From Gemmatimonadota bacterium (lineage in GTDB: Bacteria; Gemmatimonadota; Gemmatimonadetes; Gemmatimonadales; GWC2-71-9), in NCBI GenBank assembly GCA_022566515.1, contig JADFIT010000004.1, positions 1-60,720 on the forward strand: a stretch of 60,720 nucleotides of DNA, written 5' to 3'. The translations under genes and the position numbers were made by a program. The stretch's first letter is position 1. Each line of letters begins with the position of its first letter. Shown here in pieces: positions 44,357 through 54,024 of this stretch. The notes under the pieces were generated by a model that saw only the letters and a program-made list of their open reading frames with translations, did not search any database and was not told the DNA's origin.

Positions 44357-45577
44357 GTGATTCGATTTACAACGGCGGGGGAGTCTCACGGCAAGGGACT
44401 CGTGGCGATCCTCGAGGGGATCCCGGCGGGACTGCCGCTCGTGGTCGACGACGTCAACCACGACCTGCGACGTCGCATGCAGGGGTATGGACGCGGCGCC
44501 CGGATGAAGATCGAGGCCGATGCGGTGGAGTTCATCAGCGGTGTGCGCGCCGGCGAAACCCTGGGCTCACCGATCGCGTTGCACATCGCGAACAAGGACT
44601 GGGACAACTGGGTCGACGTAATGGCCTCCGAACCCGACACCGACCCGGACGCCCGCCGCCGCCGCCGACTCGTGCGGCCCCGGCCCGGGCATGCAGACCT
44701 GGTGGGCGTTCTCAAATACGACAGGGCCGACGCCCGCGACATCCTCGAGCGGGCGAGCGCTCGCGAAACCGCCGCCCGGGTGGCGTGCGGCGCGGTGTGC
44801 CGGAAGCTTCTGTCACACTTCGACGTCGAGATCGGGAGCCATGTAGTCGCGTTGGGTTCGGTGAGGGCAAACGTTCCCGACCCGCTGCCCACACCGCTCA
44901 ACGACGCGGCCGACCGGTCACCAACGCGCTGCCTCGACCAGCAGGCTACCGAGGCCATGATACGGGAAATCGATGCCGCAAAGAAGGACGGCGATACGCT
45001 CGGCGGAATAGTGGAAGTGATCGCCCGGGGCGTGGTTGTCGGCTTGGGATCGCACGTGTCGTGGGATCGGAAGCTGGATGGCCGGCTCGCCGCGGCCCTC
45101 ATGTCGATTCCAGCCGCCAAGGGTGTTGAGATCGGGCTCGGCTTCGAGGTGGCTCGACGTCGCGGATCGGAAGCCCACGACGAGATCGGATGGGATGGCC
45201 CGGCGAGCAGCGGCGGCGTGCTCCGCTCCTCCAACCGGGCCGGCGGAGTGGAGGGGGGAATCACCACCGGCCAGCCCCTGGTGATGCGAGTCGCGAAGAA
45301 GCCCATCTCGACGCTCATGCGCCCCCTCGACACGATCAATATCGAGACCGGCGAGACTGCCAAGGCCCAGTCCGAGCGGTCGGACGTGACGGCGGTGCCG
45401 GCGATCGGCGTGATAGCCGAAGCCATGGTGGCGATTGTGTTGGCGGATGCGATGCTGGAGAAATTCGGCGGCGACACACTCGACGACCTGCGCCAGGCCT
45501 ACGACGCCTACCTCAGGCGGCTGAAGAGACGCTGGGACGAGCTACGGGGTGTGGGTGGGGCCGGCGGTGCGGAGTGA
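44357..45577 (+). CDS. aroC: Chorismate synthase
   Basis: Last enzyme of the shikimate pathway, converting EPSP to chorismate with reduced FMN. The 406-residue product shows the family signatures: RFTTAGESHGKGL at the N-terminus, GRGARMKIEAD, RPRPGHADL, RASARETAARVACGA, and DTINIETGE late in the chain. GTG 44357 follows GAGGAA at good spacing and matches the usual MxRFTTAGESHG start; a TTG further upstream is less likely. It overlaps aroK as GTGA. Confidence 0.95.
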   Translation: MIRFTTAGESHGKGLVAILEGIPAGLPLVVDDVNHDLRRRMQGYGRGARMKIEADAVEFISGVRAGETLGSPIALHIANKDWDNWVDVMASEPDTDPDARRRRRLVRPRPGHADLVGVLKYDRADARDILERASARETAARVACGAVCRKLLSHFDVEIGSHVVALGSVRANVPDPLPTPLNDAADRSPTRCLDQQATEAMIREIDAAKKDGDTLGGIVEVIARGVVVGLGSHVSWDRKLDGRLAAALMSIPAAKGVEIGLGFEVARRRGSEAHDEIGWDGPASSGGVLRSSNRAGGVEGGITTGQPLVMRVAKKPISTLMRPLDTINIETGETAKAQSERSDVTAVPAIGVIAEAMVAIVLADAMLEKFGGDTLDDLRQAYDAYLRRLKRRWDELRGVGGAGGAE

Positions 45578-46101
45578 AGGGCGGACACGTGATCTTGGTA
45601 GGCTTGCCGGGGGCTGGGAAGACAACGGTGGGCCGGCTCGTGGCCGAACGGCTGGGAGTGCGCTTCGCCGATGTGGACGCTCTTATAGAGGAAAGGATTG
45701 GGCTCCCGATTCCGAGGATCTTCTCGGACAGAGGGGAAGAGTCGTTTCGGGAGTATGAGCGCGACATAGTGGCAGAGCTGGTGGCGAGCGATCGTCCCCG
45801 GGTGATCGCTCCAGGCGGCGGGTGGGCAGCTCAGCCTCAGAGCCTCGATTCGGTGGCGGGCCGGGCCCTGACGGTCTATCTCGAGACTACGCCAGCCACA
45901 GCAGCCGTACGGGCCCGGAATGGTGTCCTGAGGCCACTTCTGGGGGCCGATGAGGGAGCGTATGAGGGTCGGATCACGGAACTGCACCGGACGCGGCAGC
46001 GCTACTATTCGGGGTGCGACCTCTCGGTGAGCACGGATGGCCGGACTCCAGTGGAGGTAGCCCAGGAGGTGGTCGAACTTGCGCGAAGCCACGGAGGGTG
46101 A
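45574..46101 (+). CDS. aroK: Shikimate kinase
   Basis: ATP-dependent 3-phosphorylation of shikimate. The 175-residue protein has Walker A GLPGAGKTT, the shikimate-binding DVDALIE and the APGGGW loop, plus the lid region RNGVLRPLL. GTG 45574 overlaps the aroC stop, giving a two-gene aro unit. Order aroC-aroK is common, often followed by aroB, but aroB is absent here. Confidence 0.93.
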   Translation: MKGGHVILVGLPGAGKTTVGRLVAERLGVRFADVDALIEERIGLPIPRIFSDRGEESFREYERDIVAELVASDRPRVIAPGGGWAAQPQSLDSVAGRALTVYLETTPATAAVRARNGVLRPLLGADEGAYEGRITELHRTRQRYYSGCDLSVSTDGRTPVEVAQEVVELARSHGG

Positions 46102-46180
46102 TAATAATGCGCCCCCGGGTGGACGGATGACGCCCTGGGTTATTGCAGATAAGATGTTGCAATTAAAAGACTTACAAGAG

Positions 46181-46213
46181 CGGCCTAGACGGGAGTTCGG
46201 TTCCCTCTAGGCC
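46181..46213. other. Strong hairpin in the aroK-topA gap
   Basis: CGGCCTAGA (46181-46189) pairs with TCTAGGCCG (46205-46213), with a further GGGA/TCCC inner stem around GTTCGGT. No U-run follows on the plus strand. It lies in a 240-bp gap that also has an AT-rich stretch (46141-46175) suitable for a topA promoter, though no clear -35/-10 pair is visible. It may end the aro transcript or mark the topA leader. Confidence 0.5.
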
Positions 46214-46341
46214 GTCGGGCCTTGAGAAGGCGACGACAGCCACGTAGGACGCAGCCTCCGTTGACGGCGTGTTGAGGGCGGCATGTAATCGATGGCTCGA
46301 TCCTCCTCAGGCCTCTCGGAGCTGGAGACGCGAAGGTAGGT

Positions 46342-48603
46342 ATGGCCAAAACAAAGGGCTCGCTGGTGGTGGTGGAATCGCCGGCAAAGGCAAGAACGAT
46401 CGGGAAATATCTCGGGAAGGGTTACACGGTGAAGGCCACCGTGGGTCACCTGAGGGATTTGCCCCAGCGCGAGCTCGGTGTCGACATCGAGAACGGCTTT
46501 GCGCCCAAGTACGTCACCATTCGGGGCAAGGGTAAGATGCTGGCCGAGCTGAAGAAAGTGGCCAAGCGCTCGACCAATATCTACCTGGCGACCGACCCCG
46601 ACAGGGAGGGTGAGGCGATTGCCTGGCACGTCGCCGACCAGCTAGGGGCTGGATCGAAGATTCATCGGGTGCTGTTCCACGAGATCACGAAGGAAGCGGT
46701 GGCGCAGGCGATGAAGAACCCGATTCCGATCGACAGGCGAAAGGTCGACGCCCAGGTGGCGCGGCGGATCTTGGACAGGCTCGTCGGATACAAGGCGAGT
46801 CCGCTGTTGTGGAAATCGGTGAAGACCGGACTGTCGGCCGGCCGGGTTCAGACGGTTGCCCTGCGGATACTGGTGGAGCGGGAAGCCGAAATAGAGAAGT
46901 TCAAGCCGAAGGAGTATTGGTCGATCGAGGCGGAGCTGACGGCCAAGAAGAAGAAATTCATTGCCAAGCTCCACAAGATCGACGGTGCGAATCCAGAGCT
47001 GAAATCGGAGCAGGCGGCCAGGGTCGTCGTGGATGCCGTGAGCGACGCACCGTTCGTGGTGTCCAAGGTTCTGAGGCGCGAGCGCCGCAAGAGGCCGGCG
47101 GCGCCGTTCATCACGAGCACCATGCAGCAGGAGGCGTCCAAGCGCTTGGGGTTCTCGGCCCAACGCACGATGCGTACGGCCCAGCAGCTCTACGAGGGCA
47201 TTGAAGTGGGGGCTGAAGGGGCTGTCGGTCTCATCACGTACATGCGGACGGACTCCACCAGGGTGGCTAGCGTGGCCATCGACCACGTGCGCGAGTTCAT
47301 CGCGAACAGCTACGACGCGCCGTACCTGCCGGCAAAACCCAACACGTACAAGGCCAAAAACGTCCGTGCGCAGGATGCACACGAGGCGATCCGTCCTACC
47401 GGTGTCGAGCGCAAGCCGGACGTCATCAAAGGAGCGCTCACGAGTGATCAATACAAGCTGTACCGTCTCATCTGGCAGCGGTTCGTAGCCTCACAGATGA
47501 CTCCTCTGGTGTACGACACCACGACGATCGATTTCGAGATCGACAAGTACTTGTTCCGGGCCACCGGATCGCTGGTGAAATTCGACGGCTTTCAGGTGCT
47601 CTATCGGGAGTCGAAGGAGGTGGAGGAGGGGCAGGACCCAGAGGATATTGCCCCGGTGCCCGCTCTCGAGAAGGGCGAAAGTGTGGACCTGCTTGGCGTA
47701 ACGCCGCACCAGCATTTCACCGAACCTCCGCCGCGTTTCAGCGAGGCGAGCCTGGTCAAGGAGCTCGAGCGCCTGGGGATTGGGAGGCCGAGTACGTACA
47801 GCACCATCATCTCGACGTTGCGTAACCGCGCCTATGTCAACGTCACCGACCGCCGCTTTACTCCAACCGAGCTCGGCAAGACGGTGGCGAAGGTCATGGT
47901 GAGCCGGTTTCCGGACATATTCAACGTCCAGTTCACCTCCGGAATGGAGGAGGAACTGGACAAGATCGAGGAAGGGAAGCTTGGCTGGCAGGAGGTGCTG
48001 AGGGATTTCTACGAACCGTTCTCCAAGAATCTCGAGAACATCGACGTGGAGGCGATGATCCGAGAGGCGCACGACCTGGAGGGTTTGGAGGATGAGCGCT
48101 GCGAAAAGTGCGGCAGCAAGTTGACCGTGAAGAGCGGTCGCTTCGGCCCATTCATAGCGTGCACCAACTATCCCGACTGCAAGTACACGCGCCCCATCAA
48201 GAAGGACCGTCCGCCGGATCGCCCGACGGACGAGAAGTGCCAGGAGTGTGGGTCGCCAATGGTCATCAAGACCGGCCGTTACGGTGAGTTCCTGGCGTGC
48301 ACGACGTACCCGGATTGCCAGCACACGCGGCCCGTGCCGCTGGGAGTAAAATGTCCGCTCTGTGAGGTGGGTGACCTTACGCAGCGTCGCACGAGACGGG
48401 GAAGGGTGTTCTACGGTTGTGCGCGCTACCCGGATTGCGAGTATTCGACTTGGTACGAGCCCCTGCCGGAAACGTGTCGGAAGTGCGAGAAAGTGGGTGT
48501 CGAGAAGCGCTCAACGAAAGCGCGCGGTGAGTATCGCCGATGCATGCACTGTGAACACGAATCCGACGTGGAGGAGCCAGCAGCGGCCGGCGCAGAATCG
48601 TGA
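46342..48603 (+). CDS. topA: DNA topoisomerase I (type IA)
   Basis: Relaxes negative supercoils by transient cleavage of one strand. The 753-residue product has the Toprim domain (VVVESPAKARTIGKYLG; ATDPDREGEAIAW), the catalytic core with the nucleophilic Tyr in GLITYMRTDSTR, and four C-terminal zinc ribbons (starting CEKCGSKL, CQECGSPM, CPLCEVGD and CRKCEKVG; about residues 590-745). ATG 46342 has AAGGTAGG before it. It is coupled to trmFO through a GTGA overlap, an order seen in many bacteria (topA-trmFO-xerC-hslVU). Confidence 0.96.
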   Translation: MAKTKGSLVVVESPAKARTIGKYLGKGYTVKATVGHLRDLPQRELGVDIENGFAPKYVTIRGKGKMLAELKKVAKRSTNIYLATDPDREGEAIAWHVADQLGAGSKIHRVLFHEITKEAVAQAMKNPIPIDRRKVDAQVARRILDRLVGYKASPLLWKSVKTGLSAGRVQTVALRILVEREAEIEKFKPKEYWSIEAELTAKKKKFIAKLHKIDGANPELKSEQAARVVVDAVSDAPFVVSKVLRRERRKRPAAPFITSTMQQEASKRLGFSAQRTMRTAQQLYEGIEVGAEGAVGLITYMRTDSTRVASVAIDHVREFIANSYDAPYLPAKPNTYKAKNVRAQDAHEAIRPTGVERKPDVIKGALTSDQYKLYRLIWQRFVASQMTPLVYDTTTIDFEIDKYLFRATGSLVKFDGFQVLYRESKEVEEGQDPEDIAPVPALEKGESVDLLGVTPHQHFTEPPPRFSEASLVKELERLGIGRPSTYSTIISTLRNRAYVNVTDRRFTPTELGKTVAKVMVSRFPDIFNVQFTSGMEEELDKIEEGKLGWQEVLRDFYEPFSKNLENIDVEAMIREAHDLEGLEDERCEKCGSKLTVKSGRFGPFIACTNYPDCKYTRPIKKDRPPDRPTDEKCQECGSPMVIKTGRYGEFLACTTYPDCQHTRPVPLGVKCPLCEVGDLTQRRTRRGRVFYGCARYPDCEYSTWYEPLPETCRKCEKVGVEKRSTKARGEYRRCMHCEHESDVEEPAAAGAES

Positions 48604-49913
48604 AGGCCGCGGTAGTAGGTGGCGGCCTTGCCGGGTGTGAGGCGGCATGGGTGCTCGCCGAGTTGGGCGTCAAGGTCACGTTGTACGAGATGCGACCGAA
48701 GGTCAAGAGTCCTGCTCATCAGACCGATAGTCTCGCCGAATTGGTCTGCACCAACTCCTTCAAGTCAACCGATACGAGCAACGCTCATGGGCTGTTGAAG
48801 GCGGAGCTTCGCCTTCTGGGCAGCTTGCTGTTGGTGACCGCGGATGAGGTGCGGGTCCCGGCAGGGTCGGCCCTCGCGGTGGACCGGGTCTTGTTCGCCC
48901 GGTTGGTCACCGAGCGGGTCAAATCACATCGCAACATCGAAGTGGTGTGCGAGGAGGTCACGTCCCTGCCCTCTCCCGGCATCATCGCTACGGGCCCGCT
49001 CACGTCCGATCGCCTTGCCGCCGTCGTTCAGGAGCGACTCGGCGTCGCCCATCTGGCGTTCTTCGATGCGATTGCCCCGATTGTGGCGGCAGATTCCCTC
49101 GACCACGATGTGCTCTACCGCATGTCTCGCTACGGGAAGGGTGGAGGTGACGACTACCTCAACGCGCCCTTCGACCGAGAACGCTATTATGGGTTTGTGC
49201 AGGCTTTGGTGGCTGCTGAGCAGTACGAAGGACACAATTTCGACAAGGTTCCGTATTTCGAAGGCTGCCTGCCCGTCGAGGAGATGGCCCGGCGAGGACC
49301 CGACACGCTGAGGTTCGGGCCGATGAAGCCGGTTGGCCTCCCGGATCCCCACACGGGAAGGGAACCCTACGCGGTGGTGCAGCTTCGGTCAGAGGATCGG
49401 GCGGGCCAGATGTGGAACCTCGTCGGCTTTCAAACCCGATTGAGGACGGGCGCGCAGGGGAAAGTGTTCCGCATGATCCCGGGGTTGGAGAGGGCGGAAA
49501 TGCTTCGCTGGGGCAGTATCCACCGGAACACGTATCTGAACTCGCCGGCGGTGCTCTCGCCGCATCTGTCCGCGCTCGACGATCCACAGCTGCTGTTCGC
49601 CGGCCAGCTCGTTGGGGTCGAGGGATACACCGAGTCACTCGGCACCGGCATCCTGTGTGGAATCAACCTAGGGCGTATCCTTGGAGGCGATGATCCGGTG
49701 TTGCCTCCGGAGGAGACCATGCTGGGAAGCTTGCTGCGGTACGTCCATGGCGCCGATCAGAAGAGTTTTCAGCCCATGAATGCCAATTTCGGTCTGTTGC
49801 CGCCGTTGCCGCACCGGGTTCGTGATAAGAGAAAGAAGCGGGAGGCGCTGGCCTCGCGCTCTCTCGATGCGATGTCGGGATTTGTGGCGCGGTTGAGCCG
49901 CGTACCGGCGTGA
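48600..49913 (+). CDS. trmFO: Methylenetetrahydrofolate-tRNA (uracil-5-)-methyltransferase TrmFO
   Basis: Folate- and FAD-dependent enzyme making m5U54 in tRNA. The 437-residue protein starts with the FAD-binding VVGGGLAGCEAAW and has LYEMRP, LVCTNSFKS, FDAIAPIV, the Cys-containing PYFEGCLPVEEMA and LFAGQLVGVEGYTES. GTG 48600 overlaps the topA stop, and the gene ends in a GTGA overlap with xerC. Confidence 0.96.
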   Translation: MKAAVVGGGLAGCEAAWVLAELGVKVTLYEMRPKVKSPAHQTDSLAELVCTNSFKSTDTSNAHGLLKAELRLLGSLLLVTADEVRVPAGSALAVDRVLFARLVTERVKSHRNIEVVCEEVTSLPSPGIIATGPLTSDRLAAVVQERLGVAHLAFFDAIAPIVAADSLDHDVLYRMSRYGKGGGDDYLNAPFDRERYYGFVQALVAAEQYEGHNFDKVPYFEGCLPVEEMARRGPDTLRFGPMKPVGLPDPHTGREPYAVVQLRSEDRAGQMWNLVGFQTRLRTGAQGKVFRMIPGLERAEMLRWGSIHRNTYLNSPAVLSPHLSALDDPQLLFAGQLVGVEGYTESLGTGILCGINLGRILGGDDPVLPPEETMLGSLLRYVHGADQKSFQPMNANFGLLPPLPHRVRDKRKKREALASRSLDAMSGFVARLSRVPA

Positions 49914-50866
49914 GCGACGGGAAGTCGCACGCGAGCACGATGCGGTGCCCCGAGCGTGAGAGCTTTCTGTCGTATCTCACTCACGAGCGGAACGACTCGC
50001 CGCACACTGTCAAGGCGTATCAGCGTGACCTCGACGTATTTCAATCGTTTTGCGACGAGTATTTCGGCGGCGCTTCCGAGTGGACATGGCAGGCAGTCGA
50101 TCGGTTGACCGTACGAAGCTTCATGGGAGAGTTGGGGCGCCGCGGTCTCACGAAACGATCTGTTTCGCGTGCGGTATCGGCGCTGCGGACGTTTTACCGG
50201 TTCCTCAACGAGCGGTTTGACGTGGCCGGCAATCCCGTTGCGGGCATACGGCTGCCGAAAGCGGAGCAACGACTGCCGGCCGTGCTCGATCGCCGGCAGG
50301 TCGAGGAGGTATTCCTTCTGGCGGAGCGATGGGCGTCTGAGAACGACTTCGCCGGCGTGCGGGATCTCACCATACTGGAGTTTTTCTACAGCACCGGGAT
50401 GCGCCTTGCCGAGCTGGCCGGCATCAACCTTGCGGACGTCGACATCGTGAGCGAGCAGGTGAAGGTGCGCGGCAAGGGTCGCAAGGAACGATTGCTTCCC
50501 CTGGGAAGCTTTGCAGTCGCTGCGCTGCGGAGATACCTGCCGGTGCGCGAGGAGCGGCTGGCGGGCCGCAGGAAAGGTGGGCGCGGTGAGCCGGCGGTGT
50601 TTCTCGCGGTACGCGGTACGCGGCTGTCGCCCCGCGGCGTGCAGTACGTGGTGCGGAAATTCTTCGACGCCATCGGTGGGAATGCCGGCCTCAAGGTGCA
50701 CAGCCTACGACACAGCTTTGCCACGCATCTGCTCGACGCCGGTGCCGACCTCCGGGCGGTCCAGGAATTGCTCGGACATGCCTCGCTGAGCACGACACAG
50801 GTGTATACTCATACTAGTGTGAAGCGGTTGAAAAAAGTGTACGAGCAGGCGCATCCGAGAGCCTGA
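49910..50866 (+). CDS. xerC: Tyrosine recombinase XerC
   Basis: Chromosome-dimer resolvase acting at dif. The 318-residue product has a core-binding SAM-like domain (about residues 15-100) and a catalytic domain with the full set: Arg in [10 protein letters not shown], Lys in [32 protein letters not shown] and the nucleophile Tyr in [11 protein letters not shown] 49910 is coupled to trmFO. The place before hslVU is the common chromosomal context, so this is a housekeeping recombinase and not an integrase of a mobile element. Confidence 0.93.
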   Translation: MSDGKSHASTMRCPERESFLSYLTHERNDSPHTVKAYQRDLDVFQSFCDEYFGGASEWTWQAVDRLTVRSFMGELGRRGLTKRSVSRAVSALRTFYRFLNERFDVAGNPVAGIRLPKAEQRLPAVLDRRQVEEVFLLAERWASENDFAGVRDLTILEFFYSTGMRLAELAGINLADVDIVSEQVKVRGKGRKERLLPLGSFAVAALRRYLPVREERLAGRRKGGRGEPAVFLAVRGTRLSPRGVQYVVRKFFDAIGGNAGLKVHSLRHSFATHLLDAGADLRAVQELLGHASLSTTQVYTHTSVKRLKKVYEQAHPRA

Positions 50867-50891
50867 GACCCAGAACTCGAGACCTGATAAC

Positions 50892-51434
50892 ATGATTCCT
50901 GGTCAAATCAGTCACGCCACGACGATTCTGTGCGTCCGCCGCGACGGAAAGACCTCCATGGGCGGCGACGGGCAGGTCACAGTCGGCGAGACGATCATGA
51001 AGGCCAAGGCCAACAAGATCCGGTCGGTCGCTGACGGCAAAGTCTTGGCGGGTTTTGCCGGTGCCGCCGCCGACGCCTTTACGCTCTTCGAGCGGTTCGA
51101 GGAGAAGCTGAAGCGATATCCGGAGAACCTGCCCCGGGCAGCCGTGGAGCTGGCCAAGGACTGGCGCAGCGACCGGGTATTGCGACGGCTCGAGGCCTTG
51201 CTGGCGCTGGCAGACCGGGACCATAGCTTCCTGGTAAGTGGCAGCGGAGAACTGATCGAGCCGGATGATGGAGTCTTGGCGATCGGCTCGGGGGGAAATT
51301 ATGCACTGGCCGCGGCGAGAGCACTCCTGCGGCACTCTGATTTCTCGGCTCACGAAATCGTGGACAAGAGCTTGCACGTCGCAGGCGAGATTTGCGTTTA
51401 TACGAATGACCATCTGACGATTATGGATATCTGA
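50892..51434 (+). CDS. hslV: ATP-dependent protease subunit HslV (ClpQ)
   Basis: Proteasome-like peptidase that pairs with HslU. The 180-residue protein has [14 protein letters not shown] near its start; after removal of a nine-residue leader the first Thr becomes the catalytic nucleophile. Further marks are [19 protein letters not shown] and [13 protein letters not shown]. The leader is longer than the single Met of E. coli HslV but this is usual in other groups. HslU follows after 48 bases. Confidence 0.95.
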   Translation: MIPGQISHATTILCVRRDGKTSMGGDGQVTVGETIMKAKANKIRSVADGKVLAGFAGAAADAFTLFERFEEKLKRYPENLPRAAVELAKDWRSDRVLRRLEALLALADRDHSFLVSGSGELIEPDDGVLAIGSGGNYALAAARALLRHSDFSAHEIVDKSLHVAGEICVYTNDHLTIMDI

Positions 51435-51482
51435 CCGGGGCGCGGAACGCGGACTCGGTAGGTTGGTGAAGCAAGTTCATAT

Positions 51483-53033
51483 ATGACTGATTCGACAAAA
51501 CAGACTCAACCCGTGGTTTCCGCGGCCGAAAAGAGTTCGCCGGAATCGCCGCAGCCATGGCTCGAGGAGCTTACTCCGCGGCAGATCGTCGCCGAGTTGG
51601 ACCGTTACATCGTGGGCCAGGATGCGGCAAAGAAGGCCGTTGCCATCGCGGTGCGTAACCGTTGGCGTAGAGCCCAGGCGCCGGAGGAAATCCGCGACGA
51701 GATCCTCCCGAACAACATCATCTTGATCGGGCCAACGGGTGTTGGGAAAACAGAAATCGCCCGGCGGCTGGCACGTCTGTCCGGTGCTCCGTTCATCAAG
51801 GTGGAGGCGTCGAAATTCACCGAAGTCGGCTACGTCGGTCGAGATGTCGAGTCGATGGTCCGTGATCTCGTGGACAACGCCGTCAACATGGTACGCAGCG
51901 AGCGGGAGGACGAAGTGTTCCCCACCGCAGAGGACCGCGTGGAGGAGCGAATACTGGATCTGTTGTTGCCCCCCCCGCTTCCCGCGCCTTCCCCGCCCCC
52001 GGCGGCGACCGGCACTCCAACGGATCCTGTAGAGGATGGTGGCAGCTCCGACGTGAGACCTCTGTTCGTGGTTTCATCCGGTGGGGAAATCGAGGCGCAA
52101 GAGCACCCAAAGCAAAAGGAAGAGATCGCCGGCGCCGAGATGGCCAGGTACAAGCGAACGCGCGATAAGCTCAGGGTACTGCTTCGGGACGGCAAGCTGG
52201 AAGACCGGGAGATCGAAGTGGAAGTCACACAACCAGGGTTCCAGATACTCGACTTCATGCAGCAGCCGCAGGGAATGGAGGGACCCGATATCAACCTCGG
52301 CGAGATGCTGCAGGACATGTTGCCCAAGAGGACCAAGACCCGCGTGGTGCATGTCTCAGAGGCTCGACGTATTCTGCTGGACGATGAACTCAAGAAACTC
52401 GTCGAGATGGAGGATGTGGTCAACGAAGCACTCGACCGAGTAGAGAATCATGGCGTGATTTTCATCGATGAGCTCGACAAGGTGGTGGGGGAGCGCTCCC
52501 AGACGGGACCGGACATTTCGCGGGAGGGGGTGCAGCGCGATCTCCTGCCGATCGTCGAGGGTTCGACCGTCCAGACTCGACACGGCTACGTTCGTACGGA
52601 CCACATTCTCTTTATCGCCGCCGGTGCCTTCCACGTCTCAAAGATCTCAGATATGATTCCGGAGATGCAAGGACGGTTTCCCATACGCGTCGAACTGAAG
52701 ACGCTGACGCAGGCCGACTTCGTCCGTATCATGACTGAACCGGAGAATGCCCTGACCAAACAATATCAGGCGCTCTGTGCCTCGGAGGGCGCGGAGTTGG
52801 AGTTTACCGATAGCGGTATCGAAGAGATCGCGCGGATTGCAACCGAGGTCAACGATCGCCTCGAGAATATCGGGGCGCGCCGCCTCCACACCGTCATGAC
52901 TACACTGCTGGATGACGTGTTGTTCAATTTGCCTGACATTCCGAACAAGAAGATCGTGTTCGACGCACCAGAGGTTCGTGAGCGGCTCATGAAAATCGTC
53001 GAAGACCAGGACCTCAGGAACTACATCCTCTGA
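51483..53033 (+). CDS. hslU: ATP-dependent protease ATPase subunit HslU (ClpY)
   Basis: AAA+ unfoldase feeding HslV. The 516-residue protein has [18 protein letters not shown], Walker [24 protein letters not shown], Walker [11 protein letters not shown] and the C-terminal segment ending RNYIL that inserts into HslV. It is about 70 residues longer than the E. coli protein because of an N-terminal extension (about 25 residues) and a Pro-rich insert in the I domain (about residues 160-185). The insert looks disordered and might alter substrate entry. Confidence 0.95.
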   Translation: MTDSTKQTQPVVSAAEKSSPESPQPWLEELTPRQIVAELDRYIVGQDAAKKAVAIAVRNRWRRAQAPEEIRDEILPNNIILIGPTGVGKTEIARRLARLSGAPFIKVEASKFTEVGYVGRDVESMVRDLVDNAVNMVRSEREDEVFPTAEDRVEERILDLLLPPPLPAPSPPPAATGTPTDPVEDGGSSDVRPLFVVSSGGEIEAQEHPKQKEEIAGAEMARYKRTRDKLRVLLRDGKLEDREIEVEVTQPGFQILDFMQQPQGMEGPDINLGEMLQDMLPKRTKTRVVHVSEARRILLDDELKKLVEMEDVVNEALDRVENHGVIFIDELDKVVGERSQTGPDISREGVQRDLLPIVEGSTVQTRHGYVRTDHILFIAAGAFHVSKISDMIPEMQGRFPIRVELKTLTQADFVRIMTEPENALTKQYQALCASEGAELEFTDSGIEEIARIATEVNDRLENIGARRLHTVMTTLLDDVLFNLPDIPNKKIVFDAPEVRERLMKIVEDQDLRNYIL

Positions 53034-53111
53034 TCCTCCTTTACACGCCCCTCTCCCGCTGCTAGACTCTCCCTCCGAACCTGTCATTTTGACCCTCCAC
53101 AACAGCGGGGT

Positions 53112-54011
53112 ATGCCGAAACGGGACTTTCTGGCGGTCACCGATCTCTCAAAAGCAGAAATCCTGGAGCTGTTTCGGGTTGCGCGGGAGCTGAAGTCAGA
53201 CGAGAAAGCGGCGAAGCCACTCGCTGGCAAGACGCTGGCGATGATCTTTGCCAAGAGCAGCACGCGGACCCGTATTTCCTTCGAGTCGGGGATGTACCAG
53301 CTCGGCGGGCACGCGCTGTTCCTGTCGAGCCGTGACCTCCAGCTGGGGAGAGGCGAGCCGATCAAGGATACCGCCAGGGTCATGTCGCGCTACGTCGACG
53401 GTATCATGATCCGGACCTTCGCGCACAGCGACGTGGAGGAGCTGGCGGAGCACGCCACTGTTCCGGTCATCAATGGCCTCACAGACCTGTTGCACCCGTG
53501 CCAGGTCCTCGCGGATATGTTCACGATCGAAGAGGCGCTCGGTGGTTTGGAGGATCGGGTCGTCGCGTGGGTGGGCGATGGGAACAACATGGCCAACTCT
53601 TGGCTGAACGCGGCGGCAACGGTGAAGTTTGAGTTACGGCTGGCGTGTCCCAAGGGTTACGAACCGAACCGCGAAATCCTCGAGACCGCCATGGGAAAAA
53701 CCCGTATACAGATCACGGAAGATCCGGAAGAAGCCGTCAGGGGAGCCCATGTGGTGAACACCGACGTATGGGCTTCGATGGGTCAGGAAGACGAGTCGGA
53801 GGTTCGGGCTGAAGCGTTCGAGGGCTACGTGATTGACAGGAAGTTGATGCGATTGGCCGATGAGGACGCCATTTTTCTCCACTGTCTTCCCGCCCACCGT
53901 GGTGAGGAAGTCGAAGCGGAGGTGTTTGAGGGTCCGCAATCGCGGGTCTTCGATCAGGCCGAGAACCGACTCCATGTTCAGAAGGCGTTGCTGGTAAAAC
54001 TCTTGGGGTGA
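53112..54011 (+). CDS. argF: Ornithine carbamoyltransferase
   Basis: Makes citrulline from ornithine and carbamoyl phosphate in arginine synthesis. The 299-residue protein shows the carbamoyl-phosphate site SSTRTRISFE, HPCQVLADM, and the ornithine-binding HCLPAHRGEEV loop that distinguishes it from aspartate carbamoyltransferase. WVGDGNNMANSW is the usual ornithine-domain segment. ATG 53112 follows GCGGGG. No other arg genes are adjacent; gcvT follows 13 bases later. Confidence 0.95.
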   Translation: MPKRDFLAVTDLSKAEILELFRVARELKSDEKAAKPLAGKTLAMIFAKSSTRTRISFESGMYQLGGHALFLSSRDLQLGRGEPIKDTARVMSRYVDGIMIRTFAHSDVEELAEHATVPVINGLTDLLHPCQVLADMFTIEEALGGLEDRVVAWVGDGNNMANSWLNAAATVKFELRLACPKGYEPNREILETAMGKTRIQITEDPEEAVRGAHVVNTDVWASMGQEDESEVRAEAFEGYVIDRKLMRLADEDAIFLHCLPAHRGEEVEAEVFEGPQSRVFDQAENRLHVQKALLVKLLG

Positions 54012-54024
54012 AAGGGAGCGACCA

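Noticed and set aside
46181-46213. tRNA-like fold with a T-arm-like GGGAGTTCGGTTCCC
   Set aside because: No acceptor stem, D-arm or anticodon arm can be drawn around it; it is a simple long hairpin.
49910-50866. Tyrosine recombinase as a sign of an integrated mobile element
   Set aside because: It is XerC in its usual housekeeping context (topA-trmFO-xerC-hslVU); no att-like repeats, tRNA, phage or plasmid genes are nearby.
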